Assembly (NCBI GenBank): GCA_013400155.1
Contig: VXBM01000873.1
Coordinates: forward strand, 248,026-312,025
Source: Helopsaltes ochotensis
Taxonomy: Eukaryota > Chordata > Aves > Passeriformes > Locustellidae
Length of the DNA stretch: 64,000 bases
Reading direction: 5' to 3'
Part shown: positions 25,814-39,279 of the stretch, piece after piece
Layout of the letters: the number at the start of each line of letters is the position of its first letter
Numbering within the stretch: position 1 is the stretch's first letter
The notes under the pieces: model-generated
Told to the model about the DNA's origin: nothing
Database searches by the model: none
Seen by the model: only the letters and a program-made list of their open reading frames with translations
Position numbers and translations under genes: made by a program

Positions 25814-26357
25814 NNNNNNNNNNNNNNNNNNNNNNNNNNNNNNNNNNNNNNNNNNNNNNNNNNNNNNNNNNNNNNNNNNNNNNNNNNNNNNNNNNNNNNN
25901 NNNNNNNNNNNNNNNNNNNNNNNNNNNNNNNNNNNNNNNNNNNNNNNNNNNNNNNNNNNNNNNNNNNNNNNNNNNNNNNNNNNNNNNNNNNNNNNNNNNN
26001 NNNNNNNNNNNNNNNNNNNNNNNNNNNNNNNNNNNNNNNNNNNNNNNNNNNNNNNNNNNNNNNNNNNNNNNNNNNNNNNNNNNNNNNNNNNNNNNNNNNN
26101 NNNNNNNNNNNNNNNNNNNNNNNNNNNNNNNNNNNNNNNNNNNNNNNNNNNNNNNNNNNNNNNNNNNNNNNNNNNNNNNNNNNNNNNNNNNNNNNNNNNN
26201 NNNNNNNNNNNNNNNNNNNNNNNNNNNNNNNNNNNNNNNNNNNNNNNNNNNNNNNNNNNNNNNNNNNNNNNNNNNNNNNNNNNNNNNNNNNNNNNNNNNN
26301 NNNNNNNNNNNNNNNNNNNNNNNNNNNNNNNNNNNNNNNNNNNNNNNNNNNNNNNNN
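25814..26357. other. Assembly gap (544 N)
   Basis: Undetermined bases directly following a CR1 element. Frames reported across it are artefacts. Confidence 1.
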
Positions 26358-29070
26358 TGTTAGATATCTCATATGCCATCTTTTTTAACTTCCTACTTGA
26401 TTTTTGAAAAGTTTGTGGTTCTGTTGGCTTTTCAAGTCAGCAAAATACTAATGTAAGACTTCTTAAAAGCCTTCTGAACATGGTTTAGCTGATGATCCAG
26501 GTAGTCATAGATCTTCAGGTGAAAACAGGTGTTTGCTTTCCAGCTCAGCTTGGAAACTGCATCCACATTTGGCATGAAAGGTCTCCCTCATGGAAGTGAT
26601 GAACTGTTCCCACCAGGGTAGTATATTCACTTTCATGAAAGTGCTTTCACCCAGCCTTTCACCTGTCTTGGTTTGGCAAGGAGGTCTGGTGAGCTAGTGA
26701 GCTCATGGATAATTAGGAAAATGTGATCCAGTAAAAAGGTTGAATTTGGCTAAGAGGTAGTGGAATGAAAGATTATTACCAATAGAGTGTTTAGGAAAGA
26801 TAAGAGAAAAATAGGAGACAAGTAAGACATGAGAAAAAAGGATATTATCACCTCTCCCTCTGCCTTCTCCAGCAGGTTCTGTCTCTAGAAGCAAGTCCTA
26901 CAGACTGGAACACCAGCCCTCAGGTAGAAGTATCTAGATGCCTCCTTGGCACTGTGAAGGAATTTACTGACTTGGAGTAAAATGTGGCTCTTGTCCTGAA
27001 AGGACTTGATGGGAATACCTCATTTCCTAAGCCCTACCTCTACTAAATATTTGGTGTTTAGAGTATAGAAATTCAACAGAAAATAAATTCCCTTGCTTTC
27101 TAATTAGTCCTCAGAGATCAGAGGGGTTGGGTGGGGCTAGGTTTAATTTCTGATTATTACCAATTCAGCACTGCAAGTCTGGCTGTGTTCAGTAAGATCT
27201 CTGATGCACAATGTGGGCTACACTCTAAGTCTGGTCTCATTCATGACCACATGTTAACAAACAGTGCAGTTTATTGGAGCCACAGGCTCCAGATTCTTGT
27301 TAGATTGCCAGTGATAAATTCACTAGACCTATGTAATCTATGAGAGAGTACAGCACTATCTGTAAGTGTTTCCAGGTATGCTTTGGTGCAGGTGGAAATC
27401 TTACCAGAGATGTCCCTGCTTTAGGGAGGAGAGAGGAACAAGCCTATCAACTTTCCTGCATGTTGGTCACATTCTCATCCTCTGCCATGGAGGGTTTCAA
27501 ATACTTTCAGAAGTGAAGGTGAGACTGTAGTCAAGCATCCTGTTACTGTCATCATGAACAGTGGGGTGGTGTAGGCACTTTTTATATAAAAGAGGGATAT
27601 GATGGAGAGAGTTACAGAGAGAGAGAGACTACCAAAGTTGTGGGTCACGCCCAGGGTGGAACATGTACTATCACTCCCTCTTCCAACTGGCCAGTTGCAG
27701 AGCTAAGGTAAGATTAATGATAACCCCTCACCCTCATCACCCCCCACTGTAATCCCTCCAGCCCATATTTCATGGCATAGCTCAGGAAATCCCTTTTACA
27801 TATGCCACAGTGTATCACAGGCCTCCTTCCTCCAATTGGCTACTCATTGTAGCCTACCTTTGGGTTTGTTTTGCTCTACTTTAAGGGCCATTGGAAAAGC
27901 TGTACAATAATTTTCCTTTAAAGGAAGACGAATTAAGACCACAATTTTTTCATTCTAAGGGAAGAGCAAACTCTGTGACAGGAGTTTGTCACAGCAAAAT
28001 AACTAAGAACTCAAGAAACGTCCCTATGCCCCATTGCTCTGAAGCAGATAAGAACTCCTGTCAGTCATTTACAACATACAACCTTGCAAATGTTTTTTTT
28101 AACTCACAACCTACAAGAAGAAGAGGCCTATTTAATTTTTCAACAGGAGCATGGGCAAGAATCTGCCCAGAACTGAAAATTCAATGAGTTAAAATAGACC
28201 AACACTCTCTCACAGAACATTTCTATAAGAGAGAGACAGGATTGCTCCTATCCAGCAGGCAGTCATCAGGGAACTCATTTACAATGTTTAAAATTGCCTC
28301 CTCTGAATCCCTTTTGAACCTTCCTTTTCCTGGTCTCAGTCACTACTCTACCACCTGGCTATACAATGCCATACAATGCTTTAAAGTGGATTCTTTTCAA
28401 TTTCAGGAGGTAAGACTGATGAGGGAGAAAAAAGGACAATAATAATTTGAGGAAAAAAAGGATATAATAAAAGTTAAAATTAATCTGTGAAAGCTATCAG
28501 ATCCTAAACAAATAACACATAGAAAAGCATGATACAATCTAGGAAACAGCATTTAATTAAAAAACAAGTAAGAAATGCATCTGGAAATGAACATCAATTT
28601 GCCAACATTGCTTTTGTTACACAATTTTAAAAGAGTTTCAAGTCTTGTTTTGCAAGCACCTCTAGTAATTTCATATTGTCTTCCACTGATCTTAAAAAGA
28701 CTGCTACAAGTTGGAACATCAGCAAAAATGTTTTGCAATTTTGTAAGGCTGTTTCACAAAATTCAGAGTCAAGAGATATAAATTTACTATTTGTTCACAC
28801 ATTTTAGCTAAAGTTTGTAATTAACTCAGTGGAATTAGCGTTATGAAGTGAAATTTCTTCAGTACCACAAATCTAGGTTTTCACACAGATTACATGTGGT
28901 ATGCACAGAGCCAACCCATTATTTTTTAAGGCTGAAAAGAGGAAAGCAGTCTGTTCAAAATGCAGACTTCCTTTTGCACTGGTTCTTAGAGCCCCAAATA
29001 TGCCCAAACAGCTCCACCTTTAGGGAGCTGCAGAAAAAGACATTTTGGAAGACTGGTTCCTTGGGCACTC
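26358..29070. other. Downstream flank of CASP3, no gene recognised
   Basis: It holds a perfect 16-bp palindrome at 26628-26643, the word TGTCTTGGTTTGGC at about 26669 (the same start as reversed avian LTR ends, so perhaps a degraded LTR), and a GA run near 27620. Otherwise I see nothing that supports a gene. Confidence 0.45.
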
Positions 29071-29079
29071 AGCTTCAAG

Positions 29080-29711
29080 GTCAGAATACAAAATTTATTT
29101 TGAAACAGCTACCATGTTGATATAATTGTTTTATCTAATATTTCATACACAAAGTTATTAAATTATCAGGAAAAACTGACTGTACTCTAACATGCTTCAC
29201 AAATTGTATGTAAAAATATGAAATGGCTGTTTTCCACAGTTTATGCCCAGAAGTGTAAAAATAGTTTAGGTTAGTTTATAACCTAAACTTTAAGAATTTG
29301 AGTTAAGAAGAAATGTGTGACGACACTACTATCATATTACCATCACTGACCTTCTGAATCCTCTTTGTAAGATATGAAACCAAACTATTTAGAACTGTTT
29401 CTTTCCTCTGCCCCTTCAGCAAAGTGAAATGTAGCACCAAATAGCTCCAATAAATTATCTGATCTTTCTTCAATCTCCCCTTCCTAATTTTTTGCAATAT
29501 TCAGAGCACTACTGACAAATCTGCTTCAGCTACTCAGCTTTGCATTTCTACACAGCCATACTGTTTTACTTCTAACAACAGACATATATCTAACTTTGAG
29601 ACACTTCATTGTGCCACACACAGTAGTGAACAGTTACTCAGATTTAAAAGTGGTATTTTGTACTAATACTGCATATAAAATGCAGATAAAAACAGCAACT
29701 GAAAAATTATC
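29080..29711 (-). other. CASP3: CASP3 3' untranslated region
   Basis: From the stop codon to a probable cleavage site about 15-20 bases beyond an AATAAA on the minus strand (TTTATT at 29094-29099 on plus). It includes a perfect 11-bp hairpin at 29263-29289. The end is inferred from the poly(A) signal; a longer form cannot be excluded. Confidence 0.6.
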
Positions 29712-29938
29712 TTAGGAAGGGAAATAAAATTCTTTGGTGAGCATAGAGACAATACATGGAATCTGTTTCTTTGCATTAAAATCCTGTCGAGCTGAGCAGG
29801 ACTCATACTCTGCCACTCTGCGATTGACACGAGTTAAAATCTGCATGAGTTCAAGTTTCCTTGCATGTTCCTTCAGCATTTTACACAGTGACTGAATAAA
29901 CCATGAGCCTTCAGCTGAATTCCTCCAGGAGTAGTAGC
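29712..29938 (-). CDS. CASP3: CASP3 last coding exon (small-subunit C-terminus)
   Basis: It encodes YYSWRNSAEGSWFIQSLCKM and runs to KKQIPCIVSMLTKEFYF then Pro-Ser-stop. The acceptor is CTTCCACAG on the minus strand. It completes the small subunit, including the SWRNS loop that shapes the S4 pocket. Confidence 0.97.
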
Positions 29939-32900
29939 CTGTGGAAGAGAGCAATGTCAAAGTGATCAGATGGAGCAGCCTTTGGTACAGGACAGGTCAG
30001 CAGTTAGGAGAACAATGCATTGTTTCCAATAGCAATCAATGTTTTAAAATAAAAACTCAAAACCACCAACCAACAACACTTAGATTGTATAATCTCCACA
30101 AGTTCCAACTTAATTTTTTTCTCTAATCTTGTCATCTTTCATAATCTAAGAAAACCTTAAGTAGGACGAAAATCAAAAGGCAGGAAAATTATCTTCTGCT
30201 GCAGCAATCTTAGTCATTAATCACTTACTACTTTTCATGGGGTACACAAATACAAAGAAGAGGTGACAGTACAGATAGAAAATGGATTTCAGTGTCACTT
30301 GTTTCATGAATTTGTGCAGAATTAAAGACTGAACCTACTTCTGCTAAGTGGAAATGTAAAGGACATATGAAGGGCTCTGCCACTACCGATTTTGCTTGCA
30401 ATGCAATGCAAATACAGTCACTAGACAAATAATATGCTGGTACTTATCATCCACTTCTGCATATCTCATTGTTTTGTTCTCTCTGAACAGTATCTTTTCC
30501 TCTTGTTGTAAATTATTTGCACAACTCCAATTAACTGAATTTCCAGCAGAAGGACGTTTGAGGGTTTGCAAGTGAGAAGAATATATTCAGGGTTTGGTAG
30601 GGGTTTCGTACGAACTGAAAATAGCAACTATCTCAGAAAGAAATCAAGTCAAATTAAAAAAAGTGATTGAGGGAAGGAAATATATATTTCCATGAAAGAG
30701 TGTATTGGATCTGGCTGAGCAGGAGTTCATTTTCCTACAGCAGCCCTCACAGTGCTGTGCTCTGCCTTGGTAGCTGGAAAGCTGTTCATAACACCCCAGT
30801 GCTTTGGCTACTGCTGGGCAGTGCTGCCTCCCCAGCATTCCTCTCACCAAGGGGCTGGGACTGGGCAAGATCCTGTGAGGGGACACAACTAGGACAGCTG
30901 ACCCAAACTGACCAAAGGGACATTCCATACAAGTCCAGTCACCCACTGACTGGGTCTGACTCCAAATTGTAATTTATACTGAGTGCAGGCTGACATGGAA
31001 CAGTCCCTCACCTGGAGCTGTAGAATAGGCATACAGGAAGTCTGCCTCTACAGGTATTTTCTGACACATTGTTTCCTCTGATCCACTGTCTGTCTCAATA
31101 CCGGCATCCAATTCTGTCCCTCTACAAGCCTGTTTGGTAGAAAGAAGAATGGAAAATAATATTAAAATAGAAAAACAAAGGCAGCTGATTATATTCTCAT
31201 TATAAAAACATCGATATTTTGTGTTTTTAAAATTATAGTAACATGACTAAAAAATTGCAAAAATAACAAGAATTTATGCATTGCATTTCCATTACACAGA
31301 CTCAGAAGAAAAGCAGTAACATTTATTTAAGTCAACTACATAGTTTGAGTAAGATAGATATTCATTTGCAAGTGCACTCAGAAACTCATTAAAATATTGC
31401 CTAAGATTTTATTAAATACATAGAATTAATGCAACGTCAGCTGTTACAAACACAGCCTACCTAACAGGGAAAACTGTGCCACTTTAGACCTGAAGAGAAT
31501 CTTACTCTGAAAGTGATTACATTTAAATCTGTATTAGAAAGGATTAACTTTTTGCACTAATAATTACTGGGAAATTGTATTTTTTTAAACTATCTGGCTG
31601 ATTTGATGATCATTGTTCAGCTGTACATCACCTGAATGAAAAAGAGCTTGGGTTTTCCTGCTAAACTTCTGCACCTGTCACCTCTGAACAGGCTTGTTAG
31701 TGCTTTCAGCTCAACAGGCCCATCTGTACCATAGATCAATCCCTCGTCGCCATGGCTTAGCAACACACAAACAAAACTGCTTCGCTTGCTGTGATCTTCT
31801 TCAGAAACTTGAAAGAAAAAAGAGAATTATCTTAAATTCCTGTACTCTTTAAAAATTTAGAACATTTCATCCTTCCTATGTCACAAAAGTCTTTAAGAAC
31901 TAATTTGCATGTTTAGAAACCTCCAAAGAGTTTTCACTTCTGAACAGAAGAAGCCAGCCTACTTTACTTCAAAGAAAACCCCAAATTAAGGCTCAACCCT
32001 ACCCACTGCAAGACACAGTAACAGAACTAGGCCAGGAATACTCTAAGAAGATAAAAAGGGTATTCCCACAGTGTGTCAAAGTCTGAATGATACACCTCAT
32101 TGATGCAATAATGGTCAGTCTTGTGATATGGGATTGGACTGATGGAATATCTTGAGTTTTGGGAAAGAATGGAGAAGTCCTACCTCTCTTTCCAATTGTG
32201 ATGCTTCAACTACCTGGATTACATGGGAATGTAATAAATGTAGCATGACAGTTATTGCTGCTCCTGCAGTACTAGCAGTATACTTCTCTCTCTCATTTTT
32301 TACCTGTAGTGAGGTCTAGAAAGATTTTTGAGTCCTTTTAATTTTGTACTTAGTTATTTAAGCTTGATATAAAGTATTTGTAGTTTTATACCTTTTTTCC
32401 ATCTTGTGGTATCTAACTAGCATAGAATTGATATTCTCCAATGTCTTTTGTTGCCTGACATTGTGGGAAATGTACTTGAGGACCAAGATGATTTTTTCAA
32501 ATTTATGAAAAGATACAAACAAGGTTAAAAAAAAAAGATCCAAAAGAAATTATGAGTGGTAAGTCAAAAAGATGCAAGAATGAAAACAGTCCCTATATCT
32601 GAAGTCTTACCATTTAGTGCTTAGCAAAACACTAAATTTCTGTTCTGGAAGAAATGAGTTGTTTCACCTTTACTCAAGTGATGTCCACTCAGGCATTTCT
32701 ACAATTTATGGACAAGCACTGCATTTAGAAGTGTCACATTTTCAGCTACTGTCAACAGACCAGCTGCAACAATACTAATGAATTAACCATGCCTGGGAAC
32801 ATTTTCTGGCATAAACAATAACTGGCACTAAAGAACCTATATCTATGTTAGCAAACACTTTCATTAAAAAAACAAACAAACAAACAAAAACAAAACCCAA

Positions 32901-35339
32901 AACCCAACAAAAACCAAGCAAACCAAACACAAAAACCAAGACCAGGATTGCTGCAGACTAACTGCTGTTGGGAATAATCACTGGAACACTTTCACTGTTT
33001 AAGTATGACCTGTAACAGTCTGAGAGAGCACTAGTGGGCACGAGTCCCAGTCATGGCAGAGAACCTTCCAACAGTTAACTAGAACAGCCTGCGTTCCAGG
33101 GCTGCTGATACCTCCAGGCACCTCTAGATGTAACCAAGTCCAACCAAGCAGCACTTACACTGTAGTATAAAGCTCTCACTTGAGAGAAGGGTGTTTTGTT
33201 TCACAAGTTAAACAAAGCATGAGTTGTTTATCCAGAAGCAAATTCAGTCTACACACCTGCAGTTTTGGTCCCTCAACCAGAGCCCCTCTTTGGGCCGCAC
33301 CACTAAGCACAGAACCCGTCTACCCAATCTAGCAGTTTTCTTTCAAACTCACAGAGCTTCAGTGATCCCAGGGTCAGAATATAAATCAGTCTGCATTTAA
33401 GTTTCAGCCTTTTTTCCATCCTTCTTTAGAAGATGAGAAAGGATACGGAGGTAACAGTCATGGCACAAAAGATGGAGAGACAGCTAAGATGAATAAACAG
33501 AAACTATGATGTACATGTCATCCTTAGCAATAAATCACCAGAAGGTGTGAAATATCATCTAAAAGAACCCAGAAAGAAGAGATGTGAGGGCCAGAGATGT
33601 ATTTGGAAACAGTGGTTGACTTAATGCACACACTAAACATATAATAACTCACCGTTTTTCAATAGTTTAAAAATGTCCTCACACGAAAGATCATTGTTGA
33701 TCTTTATTTTATATCCCAACTTCATAAAAACTTCTCTGACACTTACAGCATCTGCATCTGTACCTGACCGGGGCGACATCCCTATACACAAGAGAAATGT
33801 GTTATTTTTTTATATTATATAGATGGCATAGTCTGATTGAGCCAAATTCTTTTCTTGTTTATAGCTGTATCAGTCTGAAATATTCCATTATTCCAGATCC
33901 CCTCCAGCAGAGAAAACATTGCACTGTTACATGGGCACACCATCTCCCATCCTCTGTACTTGTATTGTAGATCTATCTGTATCTTATTTTTATATCTACG
34001 TATCTATTTAAGGACATAAGAAGAATTTCATTTGCAAAACAGAAATCATGACTAAAGATAAGACAGACTTGTACTGCTGATCAATTTTCCTCCTCATTAC
34101 TGCTATATCCTAATGCATATTCTATGCATATTTGGAAGAATGGACTGAAATGAACCGCACCCATGACTTAATTTTAGAGTGCAATCAAAACTGCAGGTTT
34201 AATTTTGAAAAATAACACACGGCACTAATTTGTCTAAATTAAGGGAAAAAGTCAAAAATTTGTGAGTGGTACCAGTATGTCTGTGGAAGTTCTTATTGTT
34301 TATTATTACACATTCCCCCATCTCTGGATAATCCATTCTGTAACTGTCGTCTGGCAGAATTCCAGAGTCCATAGACTTGCTAGCAGGTAGGTTCTTTCTG
34401 TATAGAAACAAGACAAAATTTAGGTGTTAATCTCTCATCTCTCTTTTCAAAATAATGACTATAATAGGCTATTTTAGCAAGCCCAATGAAACTGGTAAGG
34501 TTGCATTTGTAGTAATATTCTGTGGAACTTGCAACAAGCTTGAAATTAAAAGAATCAAGGAAGAAAATTGTAACTAAAGCTGTAATGCCTCTGCACAGGA
34601 GAATATAAAAACTAATGAAAACTTAATGTAAGGATGCAAATTATTGTATCAACAAGAAATCAAGTTTGGTTTTTTTACTATCATCTTTTGAAATCTGTGT
34701 ACCTGGAGAAAAGGTTAGCTCTGAGAAAGCAAATCTGTTCTGAATTCTAAAGAAAAGCTATTATCATTGAATTTTCACAAGAAAACATTCAAATCCTAAA
34801 AAGATGTGGCAGATATGTGCTTCTTTTCTGCATAAGCAATAGCCACCAGCGTGATGGCTATGTCTGGATGAAGCTGGACTTTTGGGATATAGCTAACACA
34901 ACAGCTAAGAGCCATAAGTCTTCTTCAACATCTAAGGGCTAGCTGAGCATGCACCATCCCAAAATATGGCTCATATGCAAGTATGACTGTAAGTCACTTG
35001 TCTTACTGCACATACAGCAGGCTGCACACCAGGATTTCCCCTCAAGCAGAGATACCTCTCTCAGTTACTCCTCGAGGCTGAGAGATGCCTTGCCACAACA
35101 GCATCTTGGCAAGTGACTGATAGCATGCTAAACTTTAAAATCTTAGCTAAATGATATAAAGGATTGATTGTGCACATAGAATCCTTTAGACATAAACTGT
35201 TGACCAGACTTAAATTGAAGACTTAAACCAAAGGTACCTCACTTACCCTTTAAAACCTGGAATAGATTTCGCATCTGCCAGATCTTCCCCCAAATGTGGT
35301 CCATCTCCGATGTCTGTCATTATTGCTTTCAATTATCAG
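29712..35339 (-). CDS. CASP3: Caspase-3, complete coding region in six exons
   Basis: Executioner cysteine protease of apoptosis. It is made as a cytosolic zymogen, cut by initiator caspases, and then cleaves after Asp in DEVD-like sites. Coding exons: 35247-35320, 34273-34397, 33653-33781, 31632-31807, 31012-31129 and 29712-29938. Joined, they give 849 nt, 282 residues plus stop, and every junction phase closes. A short prodomain ends at SMD35/S. Arg71 of the substrate pocket, catalytic His128 (SHGDEG) and Cys170 (QACRG), and the interdomain cut IETD182/S are all present, each seven residues beyond its human counterpart; the chicken protein has almost the same length. The gene is head-to-head with PRIMPOL and shares its CpG island. 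Introns hold a CA-rich run near 32865 and an LTR in intron 1. Confidence 0.97.
31012..31129 (-). CDS. CASP3: CASP3 exon with the catalytic cysteine
   Basis: Starts ACRGTELDAGIETDSG. Cys170 of QACRG is the nucleophile, and the activation cleavage site IETD/S follows 12 residues later. Acceptor AACAG, donor CCAG/GTGAGG. The exon is 118 nt. Confidence 0.97.
31632..31807 (-). CDS. CASP3: CASP3 exon with the catalytic histidine
   Basis: It encodes SEEDHSKRSSFVCVLLSHGD and, later, FRGDRCRSL and KPKLFFIQ. His128 in SHGDEG is the general base. The RGDRCRSL stretch is highly conserved in caspase-3. Acceptor TTTCAAG, donor TTCAG/GTGATG. Confidence 0.97.
32862..32942. repeat. A/CAAA-rich simple repeat in a CASP3 intron
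   Basis: (CAAA)n followed by degenerate CCAAA and CAAAAC units, almost free of T on the plus strand. It lies in the intron between the exons at 31632 and 33653. Confidence 0.75.
33653..33781 (-). CDS. CASP3: CASP3 exon, large subunit start
   Basis: It encodes GMSPRSGTDADAVSVREVF and LGYKIKINNDLSCEDI. Arg71 belongs to the aspartate-binding S1 pocket. Acceptor GTGTATAG, donor AACG/GTGAGT. Confidence 0.96.
34273..34397 (-). CDS. CASP3: CASP3 exon with the prodomain cleavage site
   Basis: It encodes KNLPASKSMDSGI, then YRMDYPEMGECVIINNKNFH. The prodomain is removed after Asp35 in SMD/S. The acceptor TTTCTATACAG is good. The donor G/GTACCA is weaker than average but is required by the phase of both neighbours. 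Confidence 0.95.
35247..35339 (-). CDS. CASP3: CASP3 start-codon exon
   Basis: An untranslated stretch of 19 bases precedes ATG at 35320-35318. The exon encodes MTDIGDGPHLGEDLAD and KSIPGFK, the unstructured prodomain. Donor GG/GTAAGT, acceptor TATTTACAAG. The prodomain region is seven residues longer than in human, so the extension lies ahead of the SMD site. Confidence 0.93.
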
Positions 35340-38300
35340 CTTGTAAATACAGGAAAACAGAAGCATTATGATAGTTCACAGAATAACTTTAGCCTAGAGT
35401 ATCAGTAGGCAAAAAAATTTAAAAAAGCATTTCTGAGTAATCCCTGCCCATATTACATTTGAAAGAAGAACATGAAATATTTTTCTAAATTATCTTTCTA
35501 AATTATTGCCTTCTCTGGGAAAAAGTCTGAAGATCCCAGTGACCAAATCATTGAAACATCATTGCATCCCATTCCAACTGGTGTATGTGAAAGCAATTGC
35601 AATAGTACTAAAATAAAACCACAACAATATAACTTAAAACAGTTGATGAAATGAACCCTATGCTGTGGGCTATTTACTTTTATGAGAACACAAGCCAATA
35701 AATTATAATGCCTACCAAATCAGAAATCAATTTAGAAACATTAAACCTCCTTCACGGTTACTTAGTGTGTACTCATGGAACATACTACCAAAAGTTACTT
35801 TAAACTCAAGTTTCAGAAAACAATTATGCATCATAAATTTAAACCACCAGATAGGACAAAGTAATAAATGCTTACACATGCTGAGACCTCAAGAAGGCCA
35901 AATGAGGCATTATAAGGCAAGAATTATACAAAAAACTTACTTTAGGAGATATATTTATGGTAAATAAGAAGGTATAAGTAACCAGATCGAGTAGCAAGAT
36001 TTGCTGGTCAGATATGATGAAGATTCTTATTTAAGGCTTAAGTTTTTTGAGGCAAACTATATTTGCCATCTTACATAATGATATTAATACTATATTAAGT
36101 CTCAACTTTGTATCTATACTCGTTAGTATAACACAACACCCATTTTTGAGGCAACAATTACTGATGGATCAGAAGAACTGATTTGGTTACGTATAACCTT
36201 CTCTTATCTTCTTTCTAGGAAGACACATTTTTAGAGGCTTCAAGAGACCTTTAATATTACACTGACTATTATTTCACAGCACTGATGTATTAAATCTTCT
36301 CCTTCACCAAATTACTCCAGAGTTGGCAACTGTATTATGTAATGCAGCAAACAGGAAATTTCCTGAAAATCAAATTACCAAAGTATTAAATAAGCTTGGT
36401 ATTTTAGAAATAAAATGTCTAAAATACATATTATTATTATGTTCTGGAAATTTACTTTAAAGACATTATCATGGGGTATGAACTAAATCTACAATGCAGA
36501 ACTTGACTGTCTAGGACCTTGATCTGGATTCAATCATCCTAACTTCAAAGTCTAATTCATTAGGAGTACCCTGTGGCAAGAGAAAGGCAAGCAACTCCAA
36601 AGGGCACACAAATACCTATGACCTGTGGCATGACAGTGATCCAATCCCTATGGCAGGGAACATCAGCACTGCCAGCAAAGTCTATTCTACAGTGACAGCT
36701 GGTATGTGCATCCATCTCTAACTGAAGAGCAGAGCTTCTGATCCCCAGCAATTGGAAAGAATGGCTTTCAGTGGCAAGGATGCTGCAAGTTCTCCTGCTC
36801 CAGCATAGCCCATCTTAAGTTTCTATGACTTTTTCAACCATCCCTACTACAATCATCCTTGGCTTTGGTTCTCAGCTTTCCTCAGCTCTCAGCCTGAGCA
36901 AAATTTGTTGGAAAACATCCAAGCAGACCTACCCACCATTCTGATGCAACGCATACTGTTCCCTCTCCTGGTTAAGAGCTATGTGCAAGAACACAACCCA
37001 AATCCTTCAGTGTGGCTGGGATTAATAAGAGAGACAGAGAAATGATTAACTTCCTTCATCTGTTCTTTGTCTGACAACAGTAATAAACAGCCACACCATA
37101 TAAAAAAGCACAGCATCATGTGCCAACTCTATTTTTAAAACCAGCTAGCAGGTGTACTGACAGCAGCGTAGCCATGTCAGCACAGAAGTCAACTTCTGCT
37201 AAATCCCAACTTCTGTTTATCCCAGCTGTTTGGCAGTGTGAAGTTCTGCAGTGCCAGTACTGCAAGTACATAGAGAGAGTGTAAACTAGTAAATATGTTC
37301 CTACATAAGCTGTGGCCAGCTTCTGTCTCTCAGGTGAGCCACTTACCAACAGCTACCTGGAGAAAGACTCAGCCAAAGTACAGGGAAAGCTAACACTCTC
37401 TGGCCAACACATGAACCCTTGGAATCACAAGGGAGGGTAAGTGGGTAAGGCTAAGGCTGCCCTGGGCTCACATCAGGTGTGCTCCAACCAAACTGCTGAA
37501 CAGCAGCAGGATTAACTAAGCAAACTGCAGACCCAGCTGGCTGCAAGTACTGAATGCTTCTTACAACATAAAAGTTATGGCAGGATAGGAACACTAAGAG
37601 AGATCTTCAACATTTAAGTGACCTTAAGTTAAGACTTATCTCCTGGACCCTTTTGCGACCTTAAAATTTCAAGCTCTAGAACTGCTGTCCTTGATCCTTG
37701 ATCCTTGACCCAAAGAAACAATGAAATTGCAAGAAGTAGCTAGCAAAACCTGCAATTACAACAAACTATATTAGTTTCTTTCTGAAAAATGTAAAACATA
37801 ACTTGTAATACCGTATCATAAAAATATTTCTTACTAAGGCCTCTGCAAGCCTAGTTCACACCCTACATTTTCAATTGTTTAATGAAGTGTTAGAGCTTCC
37901 TGCACTCTACTTCATTACAAATGGAGCTTGTCTGAGAGACTAAAAGGATTGTCTAGAAAAACTGGTTATAACACGTTAAGTTTTTGAAATTTGCATTATT
38001 TATCTTGAGAACAGAATCTGTAACTCACTTTTAATATCCATCAAGTCCTGCACACCCTCAGGCACCAAGTCACCTGCACTTCTTTAAAGAACAAAAGACA
38101 CCCACAAAGAGATAGACAGCTCTTTTGTTGCTAGGCACTCAAATGCACCTTTGAACCAGCAGGGTATTTTGTGCTCTAAAGCACCGGTCAGGGTAACAGC
38201 AATGCTCTCCAGAGGATGCTGCTGATTCTAACAGGCCACTAAGAATTGCCTCATCTTGCTTTAGGTAATGCAGTGATGCCATGCATTTCCCTGTGGAGGA

Positions 38301-39279
38301 TGATCTCATCCTGGTGGGGGGAGGTGCGACGGGAAGAAATCAAGGCAGTGCTTTAAAAATTCATTACAAATTTTTATTCTGCTCTTATTTTCTCTGAACG
38401 CTTATGTAAAACGAGGTTTCAAGTGTAAGGAAATGTAAAAAGAAAGTTCTTGAAAAGAGCAATAGCACTTTTATGATCTAGCAAAATATATTCTGTAGGT
38501 TTTCGGAAGCTTATTTTATAATATTGTATCTGAAAAGAAATTTAAAAAAACATATGAGACAGAGATAGCAAATATAAAGATGATGCTGTAATGATCTTTA
38601 CATATACTAAGTGGTAAAAAATAAAGTGGCTCTAAAAGGTCCAAAGCGATGCTCTGCAGTCTACCAAAAAATAACCAATGTCTCTCTGTACAGCAATAAG
38701 AGTAAAAATATTATTTTCCCTACATAAATGCAGTTGCTCCAATGTTTTTCTTTTGATAGGAAAAAAATAAATAAAACAACTTTTTACTCTATTCCAGCCT
38801 GGATTTATTTATTCCACTTGGAGCTAATGCAAATAAATTCATATCATCACGTGTCACTATTGCCATAAGAGCCACCAGGTTTCTTTTTAACGCAACATTT
38901 ATTTGAAATGAGAACCAACAAGAGAAATGAATGGTATAGTGATGAAAATAATACCAAAGCTTCTCAGGCAGGGGAAAGCAAATAACAAAACTCTAGTTAC
39001 CAACTGGATCCTGAATATGCAAACCACAGGAGACAACACATGTTCAGTATATGTCTGCTGCTACAAAGCAATGAGTGCAGCACTACTAAAACACATGTTG
39101 AAAACAGACATCAGCTATGTAAAACATCTCCTTGAAGATTAGAAAAGGACAGTTTTCTACCTCACATGACTGCAAGAGAAAATATCAGGCATTCAAAGAA
39201 GTTATTTTTTGTACGTGAACATGAGATATTGTTATAAGGGAAGCTAGTAATTAATTCATGCCTTTGATAATATTTCATG
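35340..39279 (-). other. CASP3 intron 1, proximal part
   Basis: AT-rich intron sequence between the start-codon exon and the LTR. It holds a small run of CCTTGAT units at about 37689-37708 and chance-length frames only. No further exon was recognised. Confidence 0.6.

Noticed and set aside
25717..26379. Open frames of about 180-220 codons
   Set aside because: Almost all residues come from the gap at 25814-26357, and the rest is reversed CR1.
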